Shown piece after piece: positions 44,704 to 53,595 of a stretch of DNA of 64,000 nt; within the stretch, counting starts at the first letter, position 1, and each line of letters starts with the position of its first letter. The position numbers and the translations under genes were made by a program. The notes beneath the pieces are model-generated. The model saw only the letters and a program-made list of their open reading frames with translations, had not been told where the DNA came from and did not search any database. The DNA is from Caldicellulosiruptor morganii (GTDB lineage: Bacteria; Bacillota; Thermoanaerobacteria; Caldicellulosiruptorales; Caldicellulosiruptoraceae), in NCBI RefSeq assembly GCF_026810225.1, contig NZ_CP113865.1, forward strand, positions 1,384,001-1,448,000. The letters are read 5' to 3'.

Positions 44704-44733
44704 TTTATATGTGTATTGTAATTTCTCGCTCAA
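44704..44733 (-). promoter_or_regulatory. Possible patatin-gene promoter in the 44593-44865 gap
   Basis: Minus strand: TTGAGC (44733-44728), 18 nt, TATAAA (44709-44704). The surrounding 273-nt gap is AT-rich and holds no gene, RNA or clear terminator that I can support, apart from a weak ACCA-TTT-TGGT hairpin near 44745. Confidence 0.35.
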
Positions 44734-44865
44734 TCATAAAAACAACCAAAATGGTAAATCATTGATGGGCATAAAAAGTTGATACATCGCTTTTAGTCGT
44801 TCTCTAAAATTATAAATTCATTTCATCTTAAAATTAGAAAATTTAAGTGCTGTCAGGCCTATAGG

Positions 44866-45324
44866 TTATGTATTCTTCTGCCTTATTTGATCAATATTAT
44901 CATTCAGCTCTTTTACTATATTCTCAATTGTCTTTTTAGTTTGCTCCAAAAGGTCTATTGTATATGTCTGTGCCATAATTCTGTACTCCTTTGCGTGCTC
45001 TTTTGCCTTCTGGATAATCTCCTCAGCTCTTTTCTCTGCCATTTTGACAATCTCTGTCTCATCAATCAATCCTTTAACCTTGCTCTCAGCATCACTTATA
45101 ATAGCCTCTGCCTCTTTTTGTGCTCTTTCCAGAATTTTCTTCCTCTCCTCTTTTGCCCATTTTACCTGAGAAAGCTCCTGTGGAAGAAGAAGCCTTATCT
45201 CTTTAATAATATCAAGAAGCTCATCTTTTTCAACCATAACCTTTGATGTAAATGGAATCGACTTGCTATTTTCTATTATTTCTTCCATCCTCTCCAAAAG
45301 TTCTAAAATGCTGAGCTCACCCAT
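44866..45324 (-). CDS. Coiled-coil protein of unknown function next to coaD
   Basis: The 152-residue soluble protein is predicted almost wholly helical. After an N-terminal segment (ELSILELLERMEEIIENSKS) there is a long heptad-rich stretch at about 50-130 (ERKKILERAQKEAEAIISD, KMAEKRAEEIIQKAKEHAKE). The pattern of Ala/Glu/Lys resembles ATP synthase b-subunits or DivIVA-like proteins, but there is no membrane helix. Genes of this type commonly follow coaD in Clostridia and are often labelled 'ATPase' without support; no nucleotide-binding motif is visible. Its ATG overlaps the coaD stop at 45324. Function unknown. Confidence 0.8.
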   Translation of the reverse strand: MGELSILELLERMEEIIENSKSIPFTSKVMVEKDELLDIIKEIRLLLPQELSQVKWAKEERKKILERAQKEAEAIISDAESKVKGLIDETEIVKMAEKRAEEIIQKAKEHAKEYRIMAQTYTIDLLEQTKKTIENIVKELNDNIDQIRQKNT

Positions 45325-45830
45325 TATTTATTTTCCTCCGTTTCAGCATATTTCATATTCAATTTCCTCATAACTTTCCTGGCAATTTTTTCAGGTACCA
45401 GATCTTCTATACATCCACCAAACCTTGCAACTTCCTTGACCATACTTGAGCTTAAATATGAGTATTTACTGTTGGTCATCATAAAGATTGTCTCAATTGA
45501 GGGCTCTAATTTTTTGTTCAAAAGAGCCATTTGAAACTCATATTCAAAATCAGAAACCGCTCTGAGCCCCTTGACTATTACCCTTGCATTCTCCTGTTTC
45601 ATAAAATCAATTAAAAGCCCTTTAAAAGCTTTGACTTCAACATTGGGCAAATGCTCGGTGGTCTCTTTTAAAAGCTCAACACGTTCATCTATGTCAAAAA
45701 CTGGTGTCTTGTTGGGATTAACAAGTACCGCAACAATCAATTTATCAAAAATTTTAGAAGCTCTTTCAATTATATCAAGATGACCGTTTGTGACCGGGTC
45801 AAAACTCCCCGGGTATACCCCTATCTTCAA
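45324..45830 (-). CDS. coaD: Phosphopantetheine adenylyltransferase
   Basis: The 168-residue enzyme makes dephospho-CoA from 4'-phosphopantetheine and [23 protein letters not shown] is the nucleotidyltransferase motif; [20 protein letters not shown] and [20 protein letters not shown] complete the active site. The start is TTG at 45830, GGGGG 8 nt upstream; a longer frame from 45875 adds residues that do not fit the family. It overlaps the end of rsmD by 32 nt, matching the conserved rsmD-coaD pair. Confidence 0.95.
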   Translation of the reverse strand: MKIGVYPGSFDPVTNGHLDIIERASKIFDKLIVAVLVNPNKTPVFDIDERVELLKETTEHLPNVEVKAFKGLLIDFMKQENARVIVKGLRAVSDFEYEFQMALLNKKLEPSIETIFMMTNSKYSYLSSSMVKEVARFGGCIEDLVPEKIARKVMRKLNMKYAETEENK

Positions 45831-46380
45831 TCTGACTACCCCCAAAAGTGAAAATTGTAATCTTTGTGTCTCCATATTTTCTTTCTCTAAAAACAGAAAG
45901 CCTTACATCTTCAAAGTGAAAGTTTACATTTGACTCAACTATTATAAGTCCACTTTGCAATATTTTATTGTATTTCAATATCTGCTCTATACATTCTGTT
46001 GCATAACCAGATTTATAAGGTGGATCTAAAAAAATAATATCAAAAACGGGACAATATTTTGAACTTAAAAACCTCAAAACATCCATTTTGTATACCTTGG
46101 CTCTTTTCAGCAAATCTAAATTCTTCAAATTATCTTTTATAAGCTGTACACATCTTTCGTCCCTGTCAACAAATATAACCTCTTTAACCCCGCGGGACAA
46201 AAACTCAATTCCCACATTTCCGGTACCTGCAAAAAGGTCAGCAACCTTTGCTTCTTCATTCAAAAAAGGAGATATCATATTGAAAAGAGCCTCTTTTACC
46301 CTATCAGAAGTTGGCCTCAGACCTTGAATGTTTAAACTTTTTAACTTTCTACCTTTGCTCTGTCCACTGATAACTCTCAT
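45799..46380 (-). CDS. rsmD: 16S rRNA (guanine966-N2)-methyltransferase
   Basis: The 193-residue SAM-dependent enzyme starts [14 protein letters not shown] and has [19 protein letters not shown] (SAM binding) and [12 protein letters not shown], whose DPPY is the catalytic motif of N2-guanine methyltransferases. It methylates G966 (E. coli numbering) of 16S rRNA. ATG at 46380. A possible promoter lies at 46415-46443, overlapping the terminator of the SASP gene. Confidence 0.95.
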   Translation of the reverse strand: MRVISGQSKGRKLKSLNIQGLRPTSDRVKEALFNMISPFLNEEAKVADLFAGTGNVGIEFLSRGVKEVIFVDRDERCVQLIKDNLKNLDLLKRAKVYKMDVLRFLSSKYCPVFDIIFLDPPYKSGYATECIEQILKYNKILQSGLIIVESNVNFHFEDVRLSVFRERKYGDTKITIFTFGGSQIEDRGIPGEF

Positions 46381-46414
46381 CTTTCAAATTCCACAATTTA
46401 TTTATATATTGATT

Positions 46415-46443
46415 ATTATATAAAAATCACTCTAAAAAAACAA
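46415..46443 (-). promoter_or_regulatory. Possible promoter for rsmD-coaD
   Basis: Minus strand: TTGTTT (46443-46438), 17 nt, TATAAT (46420-46415). The -35 coincides with the T-tract of the preceding terminator. Confidence 0.45.
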
Positions 46444-46478
46444 CAACGAAGAGACTCAAAAAGTCTCTTCGTTGTTGT
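46433..46478 (-). terminator. Strong terminator after the SASP gene
   Basis: A perfect 17-bp stem: ACAACAACGAAGAGACT (46440-46456) with AGTCTCTTCGTTGTTGT (46462-46478), 5-nt loop; on the minus strand it is followed by seven T (46439-46433). It isolates the SASP gene from rsmD. Confidence 0.93.
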
Positions 46479-46503
46479 ATATCTTTGTAAACGTATCTGG
46501 TCC

Positions 46504-46704
46504 TTATTGCTTTCCTGCAGCTCTGTTTTCATAATCCTGAATCATTCTCTTTACCATATACCCACCAATCGACCCAGCCTGTCTTGCTGTAAGGTCTCCA
46601 TTATAACCAGGTTTGAGCTGAACACCAATTGAGCTTGCAACCTCTGTTTTTAACTGATCCAACGCCTTTGTTGCCTCTGGAACTAATTTTCTGTTTCTTG
46701 CCAT
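46504..46704 (-). CDS. Alpha/beta-type small acid-soluble spore protein (SASP)
   Basis: The 66-residue protein contains both family blocks: the protease-site region LKTEVASSIGVQL (T20-E21, where GPR normally cuts after Glu in TE(I/F)AxE) and the DNA-binding C-terminal block GDLTARQAGSIGGYMVKRM. Alpha/beta SASPs coat spore DNA. The frame is intact, has its own ATG with an AGAGG SD, and a strong terminator, so it looks functional. This is odd if the organism is a Caldicellulosiruptor, a genus described as non-sporulating, and contrasts with the decayed yqfC/yqfD at 4.6-5.6 kb. A role as a general DNA-binding protein is possible. Confidence 0.93.
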   Translation of the reverse strand: MARNRKLVPEATKALDQLKTEVASSIGVQLKPGYNGDLTARQAGSIGGYMVKRMIQDYENRAAGKQ

Positions 46705-46804
46705 GGTCTTTAACCTCTTTTTTTTTCAACAGATTGATTTTCTCTTTGCACTATTTAATATGCACAGTTTTAAAACTAATATAACAAGAAATTTTTGTGA
46801 AGGG

Positions 46805-48844
46805 CTAAAGACCTATGTTTTCTATATTATTGTAAAAATGTTTGTTAATTTTTTCAAGCAAAGATTTATCAATAAGATTAAGTCTTATGGTTTCTTCAGC
46901 AGCTCTTCGCGCTTCTTTTAAAATTTCCATATCATTCACTATATCCGCAATTTTAAAATTCATAAGCCCATGTTGCCTTGTCCCGAACAAATCACCGGGT
47001 CCTCTCAGTTTTAAATCCATCTCTGCTATCTCGAAACCATTCTGGCTTCTGGTTATTGCAAGCATTCTTTTTTTTGCTATCTCAGAATCACTCTGACTAA
47101 ACAATATACAGTATGACTGATGCTCTCCTCTGCCAACTCTACCACGAAGCTGATGAAGCTGCGCAAGACCAAACCTTTCTGCATTTTCTATCACCATAAC
47201 AGTTGCGTTTGGAACATTTATCCCAACCTCAACCACTGTTGTTGACACCAATATATGGATCAAGCCCTCTTTAAATTCTTTAAGGACTCTATCTCTCTCT
47301 TTTGAAGAAAGTTTGCCATGCAGGCAGCCTATGTTATAATCTTTAAAAAATCCCTCTTTCAATAGTTTTGCAAATTCAACAGCAGATTTTGCATTCAAAG
47401 TTTCTGATTCCTCAATCAAAGGACAAATCCAGTAAACCTGTCTTCCTTCGTCAAGCTGCTTTTTGATAAATCTGTAAACACGCTCCCGAAAACTCTCATC
47501 AACCGCATATGTCAAAATCTTTTTTCTACCAGGTGGCATCTCATCTATTATTGATATATCAAGGTCGCCATACAGCACAAGACTCAATGTCCTCGGAATT
47601 GGAGTTGCCGTCATAACAAGTATGTTAGGAGAATCACCCTTTTTGGTAAGTTCCACCCTTTGTATTACCCCAAACCTGTGCTGCTCGTCAGTAATTGCCA
47701 GGCCTAAATTTTTGAATTTAACCTCTTCCTGAATCAGTGCATGAGTTCCAATCACCATGGGGCAAAGCCCATATTCCATTTCTTTTAAAATTATCTCTTT
47801 TTCCTTTTTTGGTGTAGAACCAATAAGAAGTCGCACATTTATTCTCTCTTTGAAATATTTTTTGCACTCATTATAGTGCTGAATGGCTAAAACTTCAGTC
47901 GGCGCCATGAGTGCAACCTGATACCCACCTTTAATTGTAGCATATGCAGCGGCTAAAGCCACAACCGTTTTTCCACAGCCCACATCCCCCTGTATGAGTC
48001 TATTCATTTGTTTTGAACTTTCCAAATCATCCGCTATATCATTCAAAACCCTTTTTTGGGCGTTTGTCAGGTCAAATGGCAAAAATCTTTTAAACTCCTC
48101 TATGTTTTCTTTTGCTTTTTCTATCTTCACACCCTCATTTTTTTCTATGTTTTTTTTAAGAAGTAAAAGTGAAAGCTGTAAAAGATAAAATTCTTCAAAC
48201 ACAAGTCTTCTTCTTGCAAGGCTAAGGCTTAACATGTTATCTGGAAAATGAATATTCTTCATTGCAAAGTTTATTTCGCTCAAATGATACTTTTGTCTTA
48301 TGTATGGCGGAATGGCATCTTCAAGCTGTCCTTCAACCTGACATAGCAGGTTATTTACAATATTTCTTATTACCTTTTGAGACAAACCTTCTGTGGAGTT
48401 ATAAACAGGAACAATCCTTCCTGTGTGAAGAAGATTTTGGTCATACTTTTCAAACTCGGGATTTTTAACTTCAATGTAAAAACCCTTTCTCTCTATTTTG
48501 CCCGAAAAACAAAATACCTCTCCTTCTTTTAAAACATTCTTTATATAGTCCTGATTGAACCAGATGGTTGTGACAACACCGGTTCCATCCTCAACAGGTA
48601 TTTTTATTATCTTGACACTCCTTGTTTCTACTTCTACTGGCTTTCCACAAACAGTTCCTACGAATGACTCTATTTCACCATCTGATAGGTCTTTTATCTT
48701 TTTTAGTTTACTGTAATCAAGATATTTTCTCGGAATATGCCAGAGCAAATCTTCAACCTTTTTGATACCAAGCTTTTTAAAAAGCTTTTCTCTATTTTCG
48801 CCAACCCCTTTTAGGTATCTTATCTCTTTTTCAAGCAGCTTCAT
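46805..48844 (-). CDS. recG: ATP-dependent DNA helicase RecG
   Basis: About 679 residues. The N-terminal wedge/OB domain (RYLKGVGENREKLFKKLGI, VEDLLWHIPRKYLDYSK) is followed by the superfamily 2 helicase core: RLIQGDVGCGKTVVALAAA (Walker A), LAITDEQHRFG (DEQH box), MTATPIPRTL (motif III), and RGRVGRGEHQSYCIL (motif VI). RecG reverses stalled replication forks and branches Holliday junctions. ATG at 48844 fits the family start; it overlaps the FakA-like stop region closely and has only a weak SD. Confidence 0.96.
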   Translation of the reverse strand: MKLLEKEIRYLKGVGENREKLFKKLGIKKVEDLLWHIPRKYLDYSKLKKIKDLSDGEIESFVGTVCGKPVEVETRSVKIIKIPVEDGTGVVTTIWFNQDYIKNVLKEGEVFCFSGKIERKGFYIEVKNPEFEKYDQNLLHTGRIVPVYNSTEGLSQKVIRNIVNNLLCQVEGQLEDAIPPYIRQKYHLSEINFAMKNIHFPDNMLSLSLARRRLVFEEFYLLQLSLLLLKKNIEKNEGVKIEKAKENIEEFKRFLPFDLTNAQKRVLNDIADDLESSKQMNRLIQGDVGCGKTVVALAAAYATIKGGYQVALMAPTEVLAIQHYNECKKYFKERINVRLLIGSTPKKEKEIILKEMEYGLCPMVIGTHALIQEEVKFKNLGLAITDEQHRFGVIQRVELTKKGDSPNILVMTATPIPRTLSLVLYGDLDISIIDEMPPGRKKILTYAVDESFRERVYRFIKKQLDEGRQVYWICPLIEESETLNAKSAVEFAKLLKEGFFKDYNIGCLHGKLSSKERDRVLKEFKEGLIHILVSTTVVEVGINVPNATVMVIENAERFGLAQLHQLRGRVGRGEHQSYCILFSQSDSEIAKKRMLAITRSQNGFEIAEMDLKLRGPGDLFGTRQHGLMNFKIADIVNDMEILKEARRAAEETIRLNLIDKSLLEKINKHFYNNIENIGL

Positions 48845-48851
48845 TTCTTCA

Positions 48852-50495
48852 TCACATCTCAGCAACAATTATAAAATGATAAAGTTCATTTCCACTCTCA
48901 TAGGTTTCTATATCAATTTCCGGGTATTCAGCTCTTAATTTATTTACAAGCTTCTGCAAAACCTCATCGGTTACATTTCTGCCATAGTAGATACTCAAAA
49001 TTTGAGTACTCTGGTCGACAATCTTTTTGGCACACAGGAAAGCCACTTCCATCAGGTCTTTGCCAGATTGTATTATCTCTTTTTTTGATATTCCTATAAA
49101 ATCACCTTCTTCTATCTCAAAACCATTTATCTTTGTGCTCCTTACAGCTTGAGTTATTTCAACAACTTTTATAGAATCTATTGCTTCCTGCATAAGCTGC
49201 AGATTTTTTTCAACATCCGAGTTTATATCAAAACGTATAAGTGCTGCAATACATTCTGGAATGTTATTAGTCTTTATCACTTTTACGTTTTTCTTTGTAT
49301 TTATTAGCTGAAGAGCAAGTTCAGCTGACATTATCACATTTTTATTATTGGGAAATACAAATATATTCTTTGCCGGAACACTTTTTATAGCACTTATAAA
49401 CTCTTCGCTGCTCGGGTTCATTGTCTGTCCGCCTTCTATAATAAAGTCAACTCCCAAACCTTTTAAAATTTCATTAAATCCCTCGCCCTGCGAGACAGCC
49501 ACAAACCCATATTCTTTTGTAATTATTTCATCCTCAATGTTATTATCTTTCATTTTGTTGACTTCAGCCTTCACAAACTCCTGGTGCTGGTATTTCATAT
49601 TGTCAATCTTAATATTTATTAGTTCACCATATTTCAAAGCCTTTTCTATTACCCTGCCGGGTGAATTTGTATGAACATGTGTTTTTAAAATTTCTCCATC
49701 CTGAATTACTATGATTGAATCACCAATTGACTGAAGGTATTCTTTGAACTCATCCTCTATATTCTTTTTCAAACCTGTTATAAAAAACTCTGTGCAATAA
49801 GTAAATTTTATCTCCTGAGCACTAATAGCAGAAGTTTTATCATAAACATCCTCTTGCTGCAAATCTTCAAAAGTCATTCCTTCCTTTAAAAACTTATACA
49901 TTCCTTCAAATATTACAACAAGTCCCATACCGCCACTGTCCACAACATTTGCTTCTTTAAGGATAGGTAGCATCTCCGGAGTTTTATTGAGCCACTTTTT
50001 ACCACTCAAAACACAAAGCTCAAGAAGATCTTCTATTTCGCTCACTATATTTTCTGAAACTTCCCTCTCAACATCTTCAGCTATCCCTCTGGCAACAGTC
50101 AGCATTGTACCCTCTGTCGGTTTCATTACAGCTCTGTAAGCACTGGCAGCTGCCGATTTAAGACAGGCAACAAATGTTGGAATGTCCAATACATCCTGCC
50201 CCTTTAGCTGCTTTGCAAAGCCCCTTAAAAGCTGCGAGAGTATAACCCCGGAGTTCCCTCTTGCACCTTTAAGGCTACCAAAAGCCACTGCGTTCATAAG
50301 TTCGTCAACACTCTTAAAAACCTTGCCATTAATCTCTTTAATAGAACTTGCAAGTGTGGCGGACATGTTTGTACCTGTATCTCCATCCGGTACAGGAAAA
50401 ACATTTAAAGCATTTATCTTCTTTATGTTCAGCTTCAAATAGTTATTGGCTGCTTTTAGCATATCTTTTAATACATCCGCTGTTAAAAATTTCAT
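48852..50495 (-). CDS. fakA: DAK2-domain kinase (FakA/YloV-like)
   Basis: The 547-residue protein has an N-terminal DhaL (DAK2) nucleotide domain, INALNVFPVPDGDTGTNMSA giving the Asp cluster for Mg-ADP and ARGNSGVILSQLLRGFAKQL, and a C-terminal part with GEGFNEILKGLGVDFIIEGG, FPNNKNVIMSAELA and YYGRNVTDEV typical of YloV/FakA. FakA phosphorylates fatty acids bound to FakB so that exogenous acids enter phospholipids. FakB (DegV family) is not in the window. It follows the Asp23 gene, as in most Firmicutes. Strong SD AAGGAGG. Confidence 0.92.
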   Translation of the reverse strand: MKFLTADVLKDMLKAANNYLKLNIKKINALNVFPVPDGDTGTNMSATLASSIKEINGKVFKSVDELMNAVAFGSLKGARGNSGVILSQLLRGFAKQLKGQDVLDIPTFVACLKSAAASAYRAVMKPTEGTMLTVARGIAEDVEREVSENIVSEIEDLLELCVLSGKKWLNKTPEMLPILKEANVVDSGGMGLVVIFEGMYKFLKEGMTFEDLQQEDVYDKTSAISAQEIKFTYCTEFFITGLKKNIEDEFKEYLQSIGDSIIVIQDGEILKTHVHTNSPGRVIEKALKYGELINIKIDNMKYQHQEFVKAEVNKMKDNNIEDEIITKEYGFVAVSQGEGFNEILKGLGVDFIIEGGQTMNPSSEEFISAIKSVPAKNIFVFPNNKNVIMSAELALQLINTKKNVKVIKTNNIPECIAALIRFDINSDVEKNLQLMQEAIDSIKVVEITQAVRSTKINGFEIEEGDFIGISKKEIIQSGKDLMEVAFLCAKKIVDQSTQILSIYYGRNVTDEVLQKLVNKLRAEYPEIDIETYESGNELYHFIIVAEM

Positions 50496-50516
50496 ACTGC
50501 ATCCTCCTTAAGCTTC

Positions 50517-50867
50517 CTACAAGCGAATACCATCTACAAAAATATTGATGTTGCCCGGTTTTAACCCGGTGTACTTTTCAATTGCATATGAAACCCTTTC
50601 CTTTATATTTTCAGCAACTACAGGTATTCGTGTTCCATACTCAACAACTATATGGATATCAGCATTTACAATGCCATTTTTTGCTGTAACCTTTATTCCC
50701 TTATGCAAATTTTCCCTGCCAAGCAGGTTTACAATTCCATCTGTTATATTTTTCGATGCCATTCCAACAACACCATAGCTCTCCATACTGCTAAGCCCTA
50801 TTATGGTAGCGATACAATCATTTGTTATCTCTATCTTGCCAAACTCATTTTCAAAATACACACCCAT
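50517..50867 (-). CDS. Asp23/Gls24-family envelope stress protein (YloU-like)
   Basis: A 116-residue Asp23 domain: GKIEITNDCIATIIGLSSME, GVVGMASKNITDGIVNLLGR, VTAKNGIVNADIHIVVEYGT and ENIKERVSYAIEKYTGLKPG are the conserved blocks. The protein is soluble and in related species is linked to cell-envelope homeostasis. Directly upstream of the FakA-like gene (21 nt), a conserved pairing that suggests joint work in membrane lipid metabolism; mechanism unknown. Confidence 0.92.
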   Translation of the reverse strand: MGVYFENEFGKIEITNDCIATIIGLSSMESYGVVGMASKNITDGIVNLLGRENLHKGIKVTAKNGIVNADIHIVVEYGTRIPVVAENIKERVSYAIEKYTGLKPGNINIFVDGIRL

Positions 50868-50880
50868 ATCTCTCCATCTC

Positions 50881-51465
50881 CTATCTTTTTACAATCTTTG
50901 AAAGCCTTTTATAAAGGGCAAATGTAACAATAGAAATTACTGCTCCCTTTACAAGATTAAATGGAATAATTGAAAATAATATCAAGGTAAATTTATCAGT
51001 AATAAGTCTGTTGAACTTTGCTGCAAGTTTTACTACTTCTGTTACAGGGAATTTCAGCACCTTTTCGTATAAAGGAAGAAAAACAAAATAGTTTAAAATA
51101 CCTGCCCATATAGAAAAAGCAATAGTAGAAACTATTAAAGATAAAATTGCTCCTTTTCTGGTTTTATTATAACTGTATATGTACCCTGCTATAAATACAA
51201 AACAACCGCCCACCATAAAGTTAGCAAATTCACCTATTCCAGCTGTTTTTGTAACAAAAAGGTGAAGCAGATTTTTTAAAAGTTCAACTGCAACCCCAGA
51301 TAAAGGTCCCAGAGCAAACGAGATAATTAGAGCTATTGAATCACTGAAATCAAGTTTCAAAAAGTCTGGAAATATCCCAAGCGGAAATTCAATCAGCATT
51401 ATAACAAAAGCAAGTGCACCAAATATAGAAATCTTAATAAGGTTTTTTGTTCCTGTTTGGCTCAT
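50881..51465 (-). CDS. ribU: ECF transporter S component, probably riboflavin-specific (RibU)
   Basis: The 194-residue membrane protein has six hydrophobic segments. LEFPLGIFPDFLKLDFSDSI-like sequence at about residues 25-42 and ALGPLSGVAVELLKNLLHLF at about 51-70 are typical of RibU, which captures riboflavin and uses a shared ECF energy-coupling module encoded elsewhere. No FMN riboswitch precedes it: the rsuA-like gene ends 35 nt upstream. Start ATG at 51465 with SD GGAGGAG. Substrate is inferred from motifs. Confidence 0.85.
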   Translation of the reverse strand: MSQTGTKNLIKISIFGALAFVIMLIEFPLGIFPDFLKLDFSDSIALIISFALGPLSGVAVELLKNLLHLFVTKTAGIGEFANFMVGGCFVFIAGYIYSYNKTRKGAILSLIVSTIAFSIWAGILNYFVFLPLYEKVLKFPVTEVVKLAAKFNRLITDKFTLILFSIIPFNLVKGAVISIVTFALYKRLSKIVKR

Positions 51466-51500
51466 TTCTTTTTAATCTCCTCCTTTTTAATGAATACCTG

Positions 51501-52199
51501 TCACTCAAACACTAAAAAAGCCTCAAGCTCATCTAACACTTTGTATTTGCCGGGCTTTAAATTTTCATCCAATCTTAGCTTACCTATTCTAATACGTTTT
51601 AAATACACAACTTTATTTCCAATTGACTCAAACATTCTTTTTATTTGATGATATTTCCCTTCATGAATAGTGAGACTAACTGTAAAATCATCTATTATAG
51701 TATATTTTGCCGGCAAGGTTTTATAACCATCATCCAGAACAATACCATCTTCAAACACCTTTATCTTTTCTTCGCAAAGCTCTCTTTCAAGCCTGACAAT
51801 GTATTCCTTTTCTATGTGCTTTCTCGGTGATATAACCCTGTGTGTATATTCACCATTGTTTGTAATTATCAAAAGCCCTTCAGCATCCTTATCAAGTCTA
51901 CCAACTGTGTGTAAATTTCTATATTTCAGAGTCTCAGGAATAAGTGAAAAAACAGTAGGTGAAAACGGGTCATTATTTGAACAAACATACCCTCGCGGCT
52001 TATTCATCATGATGTAAACCCATTTCTGAAGTCTTACTATTTCCTCGCCCACCTGTACAATATCCCTGCTCTCATCAATTTTCAGATTCGGACTTTTAGC
52101 TTCTTCCCCATTTACCTTTACAAAACCTTCTTTTATCAACCTTTTTACCTCGCTTCTTGTTCCAAAACCGCTGTGTGCCAAAAACCTGTCAAGCCTCAT
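51501..52199 (-). CDS. 16S/23S rRNA pseudouridine synthase, RsuA/RluB family
   Basis: The 232-residue protein has an N-terminal S4 domain (RLDRFLAHSGFGTRSEVKRL) and a catalytic domain with GRLDKDAEGLLIITNNGE, where Asp of GRLD is the catalytic residue, then HIEKEYIVRLER and GKYHQIKRMFESIGNKV. RsuA (16S U516) and RluB (23S U2605) types cannot be told apart with confidence; the length favours RsuA. It is one base from the end of the upstream methyltransferase gene. Confidence 0.92.
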   Translation of the reverse strand: MRLDRFLAHSGFGTRSEVKRLIKEGFVKVNGEEAKSPNLKIDESRDIVQVGEEIVRLQKWVYIMMNKPRGYVCSNNDPFSPTVFSLIPETLKYRNLHTVGRLDKDAEGLLIITNNGEYTHRVISPRKHIEKEYIVRLERELCEEKIKVFEDGIVLDDGYKTLPAKYTIIDDFTVSLTIHEGKYHQIKRMFESIGNKVVYLKRIRIGKLRLDENLKPGKYKVLDELEAFLVFE

Positions 52200-52200
52200 A

Positions 52201-53577
52201 TTACTCCAATCTCCATCCTCTTGGAAAGTAGTTTTTTATTATATTCCCTTCTGCTTTTCCCCAGCCAAGTGTAAAACCATCCACACACATAGCAACAAAT
52301 CCTTTTAAATTCTCTATATTTTCAATAGTTTCACCCTTCAGATACCTGATTAACCTCTCATCATCCACTGAAAAGTTGATTACTTTTTTTAAATTCACAA
52401 ACTCAAGACTTGAGACAAGGTGGGCTGATGGATAAAATCTTCCTTTGTAAATCTCTCCAAGCAAAAGCCCGTTTCTTATTGGCGTAATCCTGTCAAATGG
52501 TCCTTCATATCCCAAATAAAGTTTGTCAGCCTTTTTATAAAATACCCTGTTTTCAAATTTCTTTAAATCCATGTCAAAATGATTCTGGGAAAATCTCTCA
52601 AAAATCTCCAAATCACTTCTGTCAACCTGGCATTTTTGCGGTTTAAAAACCCACTTATTGCCACTTTCTTTAACTTTCCTTAGCTTACATACAAAATGTC
52701 CTTCACCTTTAACTTTGTGAGGATAAATTCTAACAGCTTTTTTAAGTTCCACATTACCATTTATTGTGATACCTTCAGAAAATCCCGGATATTTCTTTAT
52801 CTCAACTACTTCATAATTTTTATGCTTCCTCAAAAACCAGTCAATTATCCCTTCATTTTCTTCTATTTCAAATGTACAGGTAGAGTAGACTATCTCCCCT
52901 CCTACTTTTAAAAGCTCATCTACTTCTGTCATAATACTCCTTTGCAAGTTGACATATTTCTGCGGATGATTGGAGGTCCATTTCCTGGCAGAAGCAGGGT
53001 CTTTTCTAAACATCCCTTCACCAGAACAAGGCGCATCAACCAGGATTTTGTCAAAGTATGCACCATAGCTTTCAGCTATTTCTTTTGGCTTATTATTCAA
53101 AATCACAACATTTGTAAGTCCAAGATTCTCTACATTTTTAACAAGCGCCTTTATTCTTGCAGGTTTTATATCATTCGAAACAAGCATACCTTTTGGTCCA
53201 ATCTTTGCTGCAATCTGGATTGTCTTGCCGCCAGGCGCTGCGCATAAATCCAGAACCTTTTCGCCTTCCTTCACATCCAAAGCCTCAACAGGAAACATTG
53301 CCGACGGTTCCTGGATATAGATAAGTCCTGCAAAATAGTAAGGATGTTTGCTCAGTCTTATTTCATCCTTTATATAAAACCCATCCTCACACCATGGAAC
53401 TTTCTCAAATTCTATACCAATACGTTTTATGAATTCATCAACCGAAATCTTTGCAGTATTTACCCTGAACCCTTTGTAACTATCAGAATCATACACTTTT
53501 ATAAAATCCTCAAATTCATCTTTCAGAATCTCTTTCATTTTTGACAAAAATTCTTCTGGCAAGTTCAATTTATGCAT
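52201..53577 (-). CDS. NOL1/NOP2/Sun-family rRNA (cytosine-5) methyltransferase (RsmF-like)
   Basis: The 458-residue enzyme has LCAAPGGKTIQIAAKIG (SAM site), LVSNDIKPARIKALVKNVE, KILVDAPCSGEGMFRKD with the catalytic PC motif, and YSTCTFEIEENEGIIDW with the second Cys. The C-terminal roughly 150 residues form an RsmF-type PUA-like extension (IRNGLLLGEIYKGRFYPSA). It makes m5C in ribosomal RNA; the target base is uncertain. ATG at 53577 with GAGGAGG SD. Confidence 0.92.
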   Translation of the reverse strand: MHKLNLPEEFLSKMKEILKDEFEDFIKVYDSDSYKGFRVNTAKISVDEFIKRIGIEFEKVPWCEDGFYIKDEIRLSKHPYYFAGLIYIQEPSAMFPVEALDVKEGEKVLDLCAAPGGKTIQIAAKIGPKGMLVSNDIKPARIKALVKNVENLGLTNVVILNNKPKEIAESYGAYFDKILVDAPCSGEGMFRKDPASARKWTSNHPQKYVNLQRSIMTEVDELLKVGGEIVYSTCTFEIEENEGIIDWFLRKHKNYEVVEIKKYPGFSEGITINGNVELKKAVRIYPHKVKGEGHFVCKLRKVKESGNKWVFKPQKCQVDRSDLEIFERFSQNHFDMDLKKFENRVFYKKADKLYLGYEGPFDRITPIRNGLLLGEIYKGRFYPSAHLVSSLEFVNLKKVINFSVDDERLIRYLKGETIENIENLKGFVAMCVDGFTLGWGKAEGNIIKNYFPRGWRLE

Positions 53578-53595
53578 ACGCCTCCTCTTGATGCT

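Noticed and set aside
51466-51500. FMN riboswitch before ribU
   Set aside because: The gap is 35 nt and holds only the SD; no RFN element.
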